NCBI GenBank assembly: GCA_037693485.1 | Contig: CM075348.1 | Location: 124,197,609 to 124,261,608 of the forward strand | Source of the DNA: Kitagawia praeruptora | Lineage: Eukaryota; Streptophyta; Magnoliopsida; Apiales; Apiaceae | Direction of reading: 5' to 3' | DNA length: 64,000 nucleotides | The notes under the pieces: generated by a model | Seen by the model: the letters and a program-made list of their open reading frames with translations, nothing else | Databases searched by the model: none | What the model was told of the DNA's origin: nothing | Made by a program: the position numbers and the translations under genes | Shown here: positions 22,688 through 32,250 of the stretch, piece after piece | Layout of the letters: every line of letters begins with the position of its first letter | How positions within the stretch are numbered: position 1 is the stretch's first letter

Positions 22688-24538
22688 TTAATCACAGAGT
22701 TCTTGATTAATAATTAGAGAAGTTTCATCAACCTCAAACTCTATACTTTTGAAAATTGGGTTGCTCACATTTTTGAGGATGTGAGGTCTGACAGTATTGT
22801 TTTCATTATTGTTCTGTATAACAGCCTCTTTACCATGTCTCCTACCATAATCATAGCCTATACCTATCTTCTTACTTTCGGTATTTTTCTCATGATACTC
22901 TTGAACTATTTTAGAGGAATTTCTAAATGCCTTAAGCTTAAATTCATTTTCACAAATTTCTTTTCTTAGATAATCCTCTATCTCTTTAGCACAAATTAAA
23001 TCATTCTTTAATCTTTCGTTTTCCTGGGCTAAAGAATCAATAGAACTGGTCTTAAGCAACAATACATCATTGTTGGATTTGAGTGTTTCATTTTCCTTAG
23101 TTAATCTATCAATTTCTTCGTTTGCAGCAGATAAACTAGTGTGAATATTAAACATTTCAGTACTCATTTCCTCAATGGTTTGCTTATAGTCATTTAAAGA
23201 CATATCTAGTAAAACTAGAGATGGTACCTGACTTGAAGAGGTTGATGCTTCTTCATCCTCTCTAGCCATCAAAGCTAGATTCACGAATTCCTCTTCTTCT
23301 TCATCATCAGATTCATCCCAGCATTTTCCTTTAGCCACATAGGCCTTTCCCTGTCCTTTCTTAAATTGACTTCCAGTTCCTTTCTCCATTATCTGTATTT
23401 GTTTTGGTCTCTTGCATTCAGTAGCAAAGTGACCGAGTTCATTGCAGTTGTAGCATCTAAATTTTGATCTATTTACCATTCCTGTTTTGTATCCACCCTT
23501 GGTGCCAGTAGCAGGTTTTGATGAACTTCCTTGGTTATATCTTTGAAATTGACCTTGAGGCTTGTATGGCTTGCTTCTCCTGAACCTTATATTTTTAAAT
23601 TTCCTTGCCATAAAAGCCATGGTTGGATTATCCATTTTCTCCATTTCTTCTAGAGTGTAGAATTCGTCATCTTCAACATCTTCTAGTTGAAGAACAACAT
23701 TTTCTTCATCCTCAACCACCTCTTCAATTTTCACAGATGAAAATTGAGGCTGTTGAGCATTTTGAATTTGCTCACTTGCTTGAAAGTATGAAGGTCCTTG
23801 AGCAACTAGAGCACCAGCCATGTTTGCCATCATTCCCTTGGATCCACTTTGTATGGCTCTCTTTTGATAGTATTCAAGTTCATACGATTTTAGAACTCCA
23901 TACAATGTTTCAAGAGAGACAGAATTTAAATCTCTTCCTTCTCTAATGGCTGTTACTCTATGCTCAAGATGGCCTGGGAGAGTTAGCAAAAACTTCATAT
24001 TGACTTCCTTCTTTTCATAGAACTTTCCATGAATCTGGAGCTCAGCTATCAGCTTGCTAAATCTTTCAAACATGTGAGTTAGCTCTTCTCCATGCTTGGC
24101 CATGAACGCTTCATATTGTGACACCAGTATTTGTTTTTGATTTTCTCTAACCTCTTCACTTCCTTCACACAACAGCTCTATCTTTTTCCACATATCCCTG
24201 GCAGAGGTGCATACTATTATGTTTCCACTCATTGCTTTGTCCAGGGTAAGTGCATCTAGCAGAATGAGCTGTAGGTGATCATCCAGGGCTACCTTCTCCT
24301 TTTCTGAGTCATTGTACTCAGTAGGTTTTTTAGCAACCCAATGAGCTGGGACTACTACATCATTAACTGTAGCAGCTGGAATTTCCTTTTGAGGAACGAA
24401 GGGGCCATTTTCCAGGATACCTGGGAATAGTGGATTCTGAGCTTTGATAAATAACATGATCTTCCTTTTCCATATGTTGTAATTTTCTTTATCAAAAGCT
24501 GGAATCTTGATATTACTTGACCTTTGAATACTTGCCAT
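22688..24538 (-). CDS. Sirevirus-type gag (minus-strand element)
   Basis: About 616 codons. The likely start is MASIQRSSN at 24538, 45 bases after the LTR/primer site; an earlier in-frame ATG lies inside the LTR and is not used here. Residues about 10-250 form the copia gag domain (FDKENYNIWKRKIMLFIKA, ENGPFVPQKEIP, MWKKIELLCEGSEEVRENQK, YEAFMAKHGEELTHMFERF, LYGVLKSYELEYYQKRAI). Residues about 361-374 are the zinc knuckle CYNCNELGHFATEC. A long acidic and coiled-coil C-terminal extension follows, typical of Sireviruses. The ORF is open to 22688. It packages element RNA in particles. It lies next to the LTR in the normal position. Confidence 0.9.
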   Translation of the reverse strand: MASIQRSSNIKIPAFDKENYNIWKRKIMLFIKAQNPLFPGILENGPFVPQKEIPAATVNDVVVPAHWVAKKPTEYNDSEKEKVALDDHLQLILLDALTLDKAMSGNIIVCTSARDMWKKIELLCEGSEEVRENQKQILVSQYEAFMAKHGEELTHMFERFSKLIAELQIHGKFYEKKEVNMKFLLTLPGHLEHRVTAIREGRDLNSVSLETLYGVLKSYELEYYQKRAIQSGSKGMMANMAGALVAQGPSYFQASEQIQNAQQPQFSSVKIEEVVEDEENVVLQLEDVEDDEFYTLEEMEKMDNPTMAFMARKFKNIRFRRSKPYKPQGQFQRYNQGSSSKPATGTKGGYKTGMVNRSKFRCYNCNELGHFATECKRPKQIQIMEKGTGSQFKKGQGKAYVAKGKCWDESDDEEEEEFVNLALMAREDEEASTSSSQVPSLVLLDMSLNDYKQTIEEMSTEMFNIHTSLSAANEEIDRLTKENETLKSNNDVLLLKTSSIDSLAQENERLKNDLICAKEIEDYLRKEICENEFKLKAFRNSSKIVQEYHEKNTESKKIGIGYDYGRRHGKEAVIQNNNENNTVRPHILKNVSNPIFKSIEFEVDETSLIINQELCD

Positions 24539-24570
24539 TTGGATCTCAGATATGTGTATTAATCTGAATG

Positions 24571-24582
24571 CTCTTATACCAG
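24571..24582 (-). other. Primer binding site, initiator Met type (minus-strand Sirevirus)
   Basis: The minus strand reads TGGTATAAGAG next to the LTR end, one mismatch from the initiator-Met site TGGTATCAGAG used by the plus-strand Sirevirus. Confidence 0.75.
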
Positions 24583-24838
24583 TTGTTGGTCCCGGAAAGT
24601 ATTGCAGAAGGGGGGGGGTTGAATGCAATACTAATAAATTTCAAAAACTATTTCAACAACTTAAATAGAGTTTGTAATTTATTAGTAGAACAAATGCAAT
24701 CACAAGTAATATCTAACACAGTGTTTCACAAAATAAATGTTTTATTTATTTTGCAAGGTTTTGCTACAACCTTGAGAACAAAATAATTCTCAAGAGATTA
24801 CAGTTGTAGAGTTATATTTTATTGTGCAATAGAGTGTT

Positions 24839-24850
24839 CTATTTATAGAG
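24839..24850 (-). promoter_or_regulatory. TATA box of the minus-strand Sirevirus LTR
   Basis: The minus strand reads CTCTATAAATAG, a near-ideal plant TATA box about 255 bases before the LTR end, so a transcript start near 24810 is expected. Confidence 0.65.
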
Positions 24851-25169
24851 TGATAGTCGACGGTACTATCACTTATCAACATGGGTTGTTGAGTTGCTGT
24901 CATATTCTTTTTGCAGCTCATTACATGATTTATTCCCATGTGATACACACAAAGTAACTTTAGATAGTTTCCACATTTGAGCCACCCAGATCTAGCAGTT
25001 ATCAAATTTATCTTGCTCTATACTTTACAGGTTGCTCCATGTGATCTCTTGAGCTTCTGTTATAGACTTTCAAGCTTGCTGTAAAGTTTGAATGTTGCAG
25101 CACGCCTGCTTATTTTGAACATGTACTCTGTCGCTTAATTTGACTTAGAAAATTCCTAAATCAAGTTGA

Positions 25170-25560
25170 TTCTATATGACAGTATGTTTGCCGCAAAGTT
25201 TGCTGTCAAAGAATTGTGCTTTGGTTGACAGTATGAATTCCCGCAGAGGTTGCTGTCAAGAATTCCAAACTTGCTGTCGCAAACTATATATGAAAGTTGT
25301 TGTCATCAGAATCTCCGCCAATGTTGCTGTCAAGTTGAAACTTGTTGTCGACTCAATGAAACTTGCTGTCGACCTAGGCAACATGTTTTTTCCTTGTAAC
25401 CTTACTGTCAATGCTTGAAAGTAACTTTTATTCCTGCTGTCGAACTTATGTATTTCTTGAGGCTTGAACATAATCGAACTTCTTCCAAGAATTACAATTA
25501 TTACATGACAGTATTTATTTAATTACAACAATACACTTCTGGCTATGACAGTATGTTCTA
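25170..25560 (-). repeat. TGCTGTC/GACAGTA motif array in Sirevirus LTR
   Basis: More than ten occurrences of TTGCTGTCAA, TTGCTGTCGA or TGACAGTATG are spread irregularly through the upstream half of the LTR. Their position, ahead of the TATA box, suggests binding sites or a structured-RNA role; neither is shown. Confidence 0.6.
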
Positions 25561-25628
25561 CTTAGTAAAACTAAGTATACCAATGAATCTAGTTAAGTTG
25601 TCTGATCTATCACCCATAAATCCCAACA

Positions 25629-26015
25629 CAACGTTTTTAAAAATGTTGTCTAATTGATGCCCTTTTGGTTAGATGAGACAATGGTAGTTTACGGTGGTAT
25701 TGTGTAACGTGTATTAACACAAGTGTGTTTCAATTCATAATAAACCGTTGTACATAATGTGGCTTGAGACAACAGTTTTTATTGAAGAGTTGTCTGAATT
25801 GTCACCTTACTAGACAACGGTTTTATGAAACTGTTATCTGAACTACAGAAAACTTTGAATTGAATTTGGTGGGAAATAATGAAATGTTTGGTGGGAAATA
25901 ATGAAAAAAATATGAATTGGATTTGGTGGGAAATAAAAAAATATTCAGACAATGGTTCTTCAACAACAACAACAGTTTTTCATAAAAATCGTTGTGTAAT
26001 GTTTTACACTTTTAA
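25629..26015. repeat. CACTA subterminal-like region
   Basis: AT-rich sequence with repeated ACAACGGTTTT, ACAACAGTTTT and AACCGTTGT words, similar to those beside the right terminus. No coding potential. Confidence 0.55.
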
Positions 26016-26019
26016 ATCG

Positions 26020-26885
26020 TTAAACTACGTTTTTGTTAAAATCTCGTACAACCTGACCTTTTTATTTTTAGATTATTTTTTACTAACACCAAAATGAGTG
26101 TTTATTAACGTCCGTACGGTTCGATCGTCGAAGAAATCATTCAAAAAATTTATTCAGTGAATTTGGATCGTGCCTCATTATAGGAAGCAGCACTTTTACT
26201 AAGTTTTTGTTAAAATCTCGTACAATCCGACCTTTTTATTTTTTTATTATTTTTTTCCAACACTAAAATGAGTGTTTATTAACATCCGTACGGTTCGATC
26301 GTCGAAAAAATCATTAAAAAAAGTTATTCAGTGAATCTGGATCGTGCCCCGTTATCGGAAGATGCACTTTTACTACTTTTTTTAAAAATCTCCTACAACC
26401 AAACCTTTTTATTTTTTTATTATTTTTTTCCAACACTAAAATGAGTGTTTATTAACATTCGTTCGGTTCGATCATCGAAGAAATCATACAAAAAAATTAT
26501 TTAGTGAATCTGGATCATATAACGTTATAGGAAACATCACTTTTACTACATTTTTGTTAAAATCTCGTACAATCCGACCTTTTAATTTTTGATTATTTTT
26601 CCCAATACTGAAATGAGTGTTTATTAACATCCGTACGGTTCGGTCGTCGAAGAAATCATTCAAAAAAATTATTCAGTCAATCTTGATCTTATCCCGTTAT
26701 TGGAAGCATTACTTTTACTATATTTTTGTTAAAATCTCGTACAACCCGACCTTTTTATTTTTTGATTATTTTTTCCCAACACTAAAATGAGTGTTTATTA
26801 ACATCCGTACGGTTCGATCGTCGAAGAAATCATTCTAAGAAATTATTCAATGAATCTGGATCGTGCCCCATTATAGGAAGCATTT
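26020..26885 (+). repeat. Five-copy ~173-bp tandem repeat in CACTA
   Basis: The word ATGAGTGTTTATTAAC recurs at 26094, 26268, 26441, 26613 and 26787, giving periods of 172-174. Each unit includes TTAAAATCTCGTACAA, a T-rich stretch and the block CGTACGGTTCGATCGTCGAA (one copy diverged), which holds a small hairpin TTCGA-TCG-TCGAA. No ORF follows the period. Confidence 0.92.
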
Positions 26886-27008
26886 TCAACTTTTCAGACT
26901 CGCTTAAAAAAACATTTTCTTCTATCCCCAATTAAATACTTTCAGACTCGCTTCTAATTTTTCAACTTTTCAGGTAACTTGTAGGTGATATTGTTTGTTG
27001 TTGTGCAG

Positions 27009-27200
27009 ACTTTTTTGGTTCCTTGAGGTCGAGAGTGTATGACGATGGGGTGAGAAAGTAGATTACTAGGGTTGGAATTGATAAGATTGGGAAGAGACTT
27101 GTGAACTCAAAGGAAGGACCCCTAACATTTGAGCAGCCAAAGATGACACTTGCAAAGCTGCTATGGCCAGAGGAACTTTCATCACTAGCCAAAGGTGAGA
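27009..27200 (+). pseudogene. RCA: RuBisCO activase exon fragment captured in CACTA
   Basis: After an intact-looking splice acceptor (TTGTTGTTGTGCAG ending 27008) the plus strand encodes FFGSLRSRVYDDGVRK, a TAG in place of Trp, then VGIDKIGKRLVNSKEG and TFEQPKMTLAKLL. This is the C-terminal AAA+ region of RuBisCO activase, a chloroplast chaperone that frees inhibited RuBisCO active sites. After AKLL the homology breaks; a frame-shifted AMARGTF further on could be the DA-RGTFYG region after an internal deletion, but this is inference. Only about 50 codons are present and they carry a stop, so it makes no activase. Its orientation matches the other captured exons downstream. Confidence 0.8.
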
Positions 27201-27466
27201 AAATGTAGATTTGATGAGAAGAATGCTTCACTTGTCATCACTTCATTTCATAATTAGCATTCCAAGTTAACTTCAAGTTTGAATAAATGACTTCCAGTTA
27301 CGCACATGCTTTTAAAGTATGTTCTCGGAACTTCTAAGTTCTTCAATTTGTTATTCTTGTTCTTGGAATATTTGTACACTCATGTCTCAGTGATGCCTTT
27401 AATCTCTTGTTAGGCATTAGCAAGGGAAAATTAGCTAGGGAAGAGAAGAAGAGGAGTATACGCTAG
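27201..27466. other. Non-coding CACTA interior before the Sirevirus
   Basis: AT-rich; no domain recognised. A splice-acceptor-like TCTTGTTAG near 27406-27414 precedes a short open stretch (GKLAREEKKRS) that runs into the Sirevirus target site GATAT (27467-27471). It might be another exon scrap. Confidence 0.4.
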
Positions 27467-27618
27467 GATATTGTTAGTCACAGAGGCATGCCTGTATACA
27501 TCTAATAACAAGCCTAATTATTTGTAATGCTTTGCATTACTTACATGACCTCTAGTTGTAGAGTTTCTATTTGTTCTGTACTTTAAGTAGGCATCAAACC
27601 CTAGTTGTGTAACTGTAC

Positions 27619-27626
27619 TTATATAG
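27619..27626 (+). promoter_or_regulatory. Possible TATA box in Sirevirus 5' LTR
   Basis: TTATATAG followed by TCAAGAATAATG. It is duplicated in the 3' LTR at 40442-40449. A moderate match only; transcription from here would place the motif array in the RNA leader. Confidence 0.35.
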
Positions 27627-27743
27627 TCAAGAATAATGCTTGAAAGAAGTTCCAAGGTTCATGCCTCAAGCAAAGAGATAAAGACTGTCAAATAATCACA
27701 TTTGGGATTTGAAGAAATGAAGAATTTGCCTAAGTACCAATTC

Positions 27744-28160
27744 GAGAAGTATACTTGTCTATTCGAGAAGTCTAGCATTCGAGAAGTCAGGGATTCGATA
27801 TCTCAAGACACTACTCGATATCTCTGGATACACTGTTCGATATCTCATTCGATATCTCAGGGATTGGATATGTCTATTACTCTATTCGAGAACTCAAGAA
27901 GTCAACAAGTCAAAGTGGTATTCGAGTTCTCAAGGAGTCAACAAGTCAAAGTACCATTCGATATCTCAAGGACTCAGAAAGCTATTCGACATCTCAAGGA
28001 TTCGACAAGTCAAATGCTCTATTCGACATCTCAAGAAATCCTAAAGAAAAGAGCTATTCGAGAAGTGATTCAATATGTCAATATAACAGTATTCGAGAAC
28101 TCAGAGTTATCGATCAAGTCAATTCTAGTTCTCGAATCACTTACTTAGTCACTTCTCGAA
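27744..28160 (+). repeat. TTCGAGAAGTC / TTCGATATCTC motif array in 5' LTR
   Basis: About a dozen ATTCGA words, each followed by GAAGTC, GAACTC, TATCTC, CATCTC or similar, at irregular spacing of 15-45 bases. Near 28128-28160 the orientation flips (TTCTCGAAT), so end-to-end hairpins are possible. The array is not explained by coding: the ORF through it has no domain. Confidence 0.85.
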
Positions 28161-28744
28161 TACACTCTGGGAGACAAAATACTGAAGAATTTGTACAAGT
28201 CAGAAACCTGCAACAAGCCAATGCACTTTATGGACCATAATCTGTAACGTGCTCTGGAAAGCCTACAAGGAAGCTTGGAGAGATATAGAAGAGACAAGGG
28301 GCTAAAGAAGTGGATCTGAACAGGCTTTGCAAAGTCAAATCTGTAACCGTTTGGACACTTACTCAATAAGGATAGATAGACTAGAAAGTAATTTGTTTAG
28401 CTATCTTGTTTTGTAGTAAGTAGGTTGTATCCATGTTCTATAAGGATACAACCTCACTTCCTTAGTCATTAACTGTGTGAGTCAAGTTTTTCATACATTA
28501 GAAGCTATATCTCTCTGAGAAAAATGAAGCTGAGAATACTACCATTTGTATTCACAGATTGTAGCAACCTTTATCTAATAATACATTAGATTAAAGTGAT
28601 ATTGTGTCTTGTGTTGCTTCTTTATCCGCACCTTCACTTCTACACACACAGGCACTTATCTGCTACATAGACTCAATCCAAGAAAAGTTCAAGAATCCAT
28701 TCACCCCCCTCTGTATTCTTTTACCGTATTCAATACTCAACAAG

Positions 28745-28756
28745 TGGTATCAGAGC
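28745..28756 (+). other. Primer binding site, initiator tRNA-Met (plus-strand Sirevirus)
   Basis: TGGTATCAGAGC, a perfect match, two bases after the 5' LTR. Confidence 0.93.
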
Positions 28757-28781
28757 GGGCTGTTTATTCAAAAACAGAAAA

Positions 28782-30698
28782 ATGATCATGAGTTCGAATA
28801 CACCAAAGACTACAGGAACGGTAAAAGTCCCTAAGTTTGACAAAGAAAATTTCAACCTCTGGAAGATAAAGATGATGTTGTTCATTAAAGCCTCTCATCC
28901 TTTGTATCCTGAAATTCTCAAGAATGGTCCTTTTGTTCCACAACAAGAGATACCAGAGAAGACTGTTGGAACCACAACTATCCCAAGATCGTATGAGGCC
29001 AAGGATCCATCTAAATGGACAGAATCAGAAAAAGATATGGTTGCTCTTGACAGTCACCTCATGCTGTTAATCATTGATTCCATGGATATGTCAATGTTCG
29101 CAAACATTGCATCATGCACATCTGCTAAAGAAATGTGGGATCACATTGAGGTGTTATGTGAAGGAACTGATGAGGTCAAGGAAAACAAGAAACAGATACT
29201 GGTCACACAGTATGAAGCCTTCATGGCACAGCCCAAGGAAAGCATTACTGAAATGTTTGAAAGATTTCACAAGCTAGTCACTGAGTTGCAGATGAATGGT
29301 AAGGTTTACAGCACCAAGGAGTTAAACATGAAGTTTCTGCTATCTTCACCAAATCATCTAGAGCAAAGGGTCATTTCTCTAAGAGAAAGAGATTTGAACA
29401 AAATCACCTATGATGTGCTCTATGGAGTTTTAAAAACTCATGAGCTTGAGTTGCTTCAGAAAAGGGCTATCCAGGCCAACCAAGGCAGAATGATAAACAC
29501 ATCATGTGCCTTGATTGTCAACAAGTCTATTCAAGACCTAGAAGCATCTACAAGCCAGCTAAGAATAGAGGAGATAGTAGATGATGATGAAGAAACTGAA
29601 GCTGAAGTAAGTGAACCTGTTGAGGAGAAGGAGGAAGAAGAGTTTTACACTCTTGAAGAACTGGATGGGATGGAAAACACTTCATACGCCTTCATGGCTA
29701 GGAAATTTCCAAACATCAGATTCAAAAGGAATCAACCCTTCAAACCCAAAACCCAAAACCATTCATTCAACAAGAGCAAGGCACCTGTGAAATCAAACAA
29801 GAACAAGTTCAAAACCAGACATGTGGATAGGTCATCTGTAAGATGTTATAGATGCAATGACCTAGGGCATTTTGCCAGTGAATGCAAGAAGCCTAAAAAG
29901 AAGGATAGAGAGTTTCTTGAGCTCGAAGCTAAGTATGAGGCCCTTCTGAAAAAGCAAACACAAGGTAAGGCCTACATTGCTGAAGGGAAGTGTTGGGATG
30001 ATTCTGATAGTAATGGAGAGGAACAAGAATTTTGTAACTATGCCTTGATGGCCAATTCCAAGGATGGCACATCTCCATCAGACTCTCAGGTACCATCTCT
30101 CACTACTATAGACATGTCTGTTTCTGAGTATAAATCCATGATTGAACAACTATCTGTTGAGATGTTTAATATTCATACTAGTATGACTACTGATAATGAA
30201 GAAATTGCTAAACTGTCTACTAGAAATGAAATGTTAACCAAAAGAAATGAGGAACTTGAGCTAACTGCTATGCAAGTAGAAAACCTTAAGAAAGAAGTTG
30301 AATATCTGCAGAATAAGGTTCTATGTGCTAGTCAAGTAGAAAAGGCTCTTAGGGATGAATTAGCTGAAAATGAATTCAAACTGAAAACATTTAAGAAATC
30401 ATCTGGTCTAGTGCAATCCTACTGTGAGAAAATTCAAGCTAAACCCAAGGCTGCTATTGGACTTGACTATGGCACTCTTAAACAGAGAAAAGGCTATGCT
30501 GTCATTGAAGATGATGCTGCTGTTCATGAGGAAGTGCCTCACATTTTGAAAAGGGCTGAAAACCCAATGTTTAAAGAACCAACATTTGAAATTGATAAGG
30601 ATGCCTTACTCATCAAACAAATGTTGAATGATGAGGATGTGAACAACAGGCATCCTCCAAGAGTGAGAGTGTCAAGTCAAAAGTCAAGGAGCCAGTAG
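28782..30698 (+). CDS. Sirevirus gag (plus-strand element)
   Basis: 638 codons starting 26 bases after the primer site; MIM at the start means the second Met (28788) is an equal candidate. The copia gag domain covers residues about 10-250 (VPKFDKENFNLWKIKMMLF, LKNGPFVPQQEIP, YEAFMAQPKESITEMFERF, LYGVLKTHELELLQKRAI). Zinc knuckle CYRCNDLGHFASEC is at residues 355-368. An acidic region and a long coiled-coil (about 480-560) follow. The last codons (after about 30660) are out of frame with the conserved continuation, a frameshift that gives an early stop at 30696. It packages element RNA. The gag of the minus-strand Sirevirus is clearly related but distinct, so these are different families. Confidence 0.92.
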   Translation: MIMSSNTPKTTGTVKVPKFDKENFNLWKIKMMLFIKASHPLYPEILKNGPFVPQQEIPEKTVGTTTIPRSYEAKDPSKWTESEKDMVALDSHLMLLIIDSMDMSMFANIASCTSAKEMWDHIEVLCEGTDEVKENKKQILVTQYEAFMAQPKESITEMFERFHKLVTELQMNGKVYSTKELNMKFLLSSPNHLEQRVISLRERDLNKITYDVLYGVLKTHELELLQKRAIQANQGRMINTSCALIVNKSIQDLEASTSQLRIEEIVDDDEETEAEVSEPVEEKEEEEFYTLEELDGMENTSYAFMARKFPNIRFKRNQPFKPKTQNHSFNKSKAPVKSNKNKFKTRHVDRSSVRCYRCNDLGHFASECKKPKKKDREFLELEAKYEALLKKQTQGKAYIAEGKCWDDSDSNGEEQEFCNYALMANSKDGTSPSDSQVPSLTTIDMSVSEYKSMIEQLSVEMFNIHTSMTTDNEEIAKLSTRNEMLTKRNEELELTAMQVENLKKEVEYLQNKVLCASQVEKALRDELAENEFKLKTFKKSSGLVQSYCEKIQAKPKAAIGLDYGTLKQRKGYAVIEDDAAVHEEVPHILKRAENPMFKEPTFEIDKDALLIKQMLNDEDVNNRHPPRVRVSSQKSRSQ

Positions 30699-31279
30699 TT
30701 GATAAGCCAAGACCTAAGAAATCTGTTAAGTTTGTTTCAGCTGGGAAGAGTGAATCAGAAAAGAAAGTGATTAAGAAGAAATAGAACAGAAATGGCAAGT
30801 TAGGGATTAACAAGGATAACACCTATGCTTACATGCCTAATGCCCCTAGGAAAACTTGTCAGAACTGTTTCAGTACCAATCATTTAACTTATGCATGCAA
30901 TAAACCTGTTGGTAGTGTGTCCAAACCTTTCTATGATTGCTCTGTGCCTTTAAGACATAGAGATGCTCCATTTTGTGATAAATTTGACTGTATGCCATGC
31001 AACATGAATGTGATGACTAGTTGTTTCAATTTGAGAAGACAATTCATTGATGGTTGTATTAGTCACAATTCTCATACACACTACACAAGGTCAAAGTCTT
31101 CGAGTCCTCCTAAAGCTAGGAAGGTACCTCTGTCACCTAAGTCAGAAACTTCAGGTTCTAAGACTTCTAACAGTGACAAGAAGACTAACACCAAGAAAGT
31201 TGATAAGCATGTGGTTTATGATAAAACTGTTTCTAAGTCACATGGACCCAAACTTGTTTGGGTACCAAAGGAAAAGTAA
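30662..31279 (+). pseudogene. Gag-pol linker of the plus-strand Sirevirus
   Basis: In the second frame, basic KEPVVDKPRPKKSVKF sequence leads to a TAG at 30782-30784. It then reads MPNAPRKTCQNCFSTNHL, a Cys-rich part DKFDCMPCNMNVMTSCFNL and a Lys/Ser-rich tail ending KLVWVPKEK-stop (TAA at 31277-31279). The minus-strand Sirevirus ends its linker at the same point (TWVPNAN-stop), so this stop is a conserved feature of gag-pol expression in these two families. Confidence 0.7.
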
Positions 31280-32250
31280 TACCTTTGTGTTTGCAGGGCA
31301 AAGAAAGTGAAAAGAAAGTCATGTGGATTTTGGACAGTGGATGCTCAAATCATATGACTGGTGATATGGCCCTGCTATCACAGTATGAGGAAAAGGCTGG
31401 CCCAATGGTTGCTTTTGGAGATGACAGCATGGGTAACACATTGGGATATGGCAAGTTGGAAGTTGGTAATGTCATCATTGAAGATGTAGCACTAGTCAAG
31501 GGACTCAAGCATAATCTACTAAGTGTTGGTCAGTTTACTGATAGAGGATTCAAGGTGGATTTTGACAAAGATGAATGTTTGATCACTTACAAAAAGACTG
31601 GTGATTTTGCTCTATCTGGAGTAAGAAAAGGAAGCCTGTTTGTAGCCAATATGGACTCTGCAAACAAGGACAAAATCTGTTGCTTTTATTCAAAAGCATC
31701 AAATGCAGATTGTTGGCTGTGGCACAAGAAGTTATCACACCTGAATTTCAAAGCCATTAATTCTCTAGTCAAAAGAGAATTAGTGAGAGGCATGCCTACA
31801 CTTGAATTCTGTCAAGAAGGAGTGTGTGAGGCCTGTCAAAAAGGAAAAATGAAAAGATCAAGCCATAAGTCAAAGACAGTGACATCAATAACCAAGCCCC
31901 TGCAACTCATTCATATGGACTTGTTTGGGCCTGTCAACATTATGTCACTAGGAAGAAAGAAGTATGCATTAGTAATGGTTGATGACTTTACAAGGTATAC
32001 ATGGGTGGAATTTCTGGCATCAAAAGATGAAGCTCCTCAAGTAATCATTGAACACATAAAGAAAGTTGACAAGGAAGCAAAGGTCAACAATGCAAGTGTG
32101 ATTGCACTGAGAAGTGATAATGGAACAAAGTTCAGAAATGCCACACTTGAAGCATTTTGCAAAGAGAATGGCATTTCTCAGCAATTCTCAGCTCCAAGGA
32201 CTCCACAACAAAATGGAGTTGTTGAGAGAAAGAACAGAACTCTAATTTAG
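31258..32250 (+). pseudogene. Sirevirus protease and integrase N-terminal half
   Basis: The frame opens just before the TTGCAGGG sequence and reads protease with WILDSGCSNHMTGD; the pre-integrase zinc region (HKKLSHLN, GVCEACQKGK); and the integrase core with D in IHMDLFGPV, D in ALRSDNGTKFRN and E in NGVVERKNRTL. A TAG at 32248-32250 stands where the related element has a Glu codon (RTLIE), so a single G-to-T change ended the pol frame. The codons after it continue in frame at 32251. Confidence 0.9.

Larger units (their letters stand above)
1..25628 (-). mobile_element. Minus-strand Sirevirus-type Ty1/copia element, interrupted twice
   Basis: The element reads right to left. Its 5' LTR is 24584-25628, followed by gag, a linker, protease, integrase, reverse transcriptase and part of RNase H, then the window edge. 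The coding body is split into three collinear pieces (20008-24538, 9316-9526 and 1-725) by a Tekay-like and an Athila-like insertion. Removing each insertion plus one copy of its 5-bp duplication restores continuous RT homology. The long gag with a single CCHC knuckle, the gag-pol linker and the pol order protease-integrase-RT-RNase H are those of the Sirevirus lineage. It sits in a CACTA transposon (25629 onward). The 3' LTR lies outside the window, so its own target duplication cannot be checked. Confidence 0.88.
24584..25628 (-). repeat. 5' LTR of the minus-strand Sirevirus
   Basis: This 1045-bp LTR has terminal inverted ends TGTTGGGAT and CCCGGACCAACA-like (plus strand TGTTGGTCC to TCCCAACA). 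It includes a C/G homopolymer (GGGGGGGG near 24609) close to its 3' end, as is common in this lineage, a TATA box and an array of TGCTGTC/GACAGTA words. The partner LTR is outside the window. Confidence 0.88.
27472..28742 (+). repeat. 5' LTR of the plus-strand Sirevirus
   Basis: This 1271-bp LTR begins TGTTAGTCAC and ends ATACTCAACA. It holds the TTCGAGAA-type motif array (27744-28160), a possible TATA box and a 148-codon ORF spanning the array. Confidence 0.95.

Noticed and set aside
27009..27200. Functional RuBisCO activase gene
   Set aside because: Only one short exon with a stop codon and no start, AAA+ core or intact C-terminus.
26962..27231. 89-codon minus-strand ORF over the activase exon
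   Set aside because: It is the antisense shadow of the activase homology on the plus strand.
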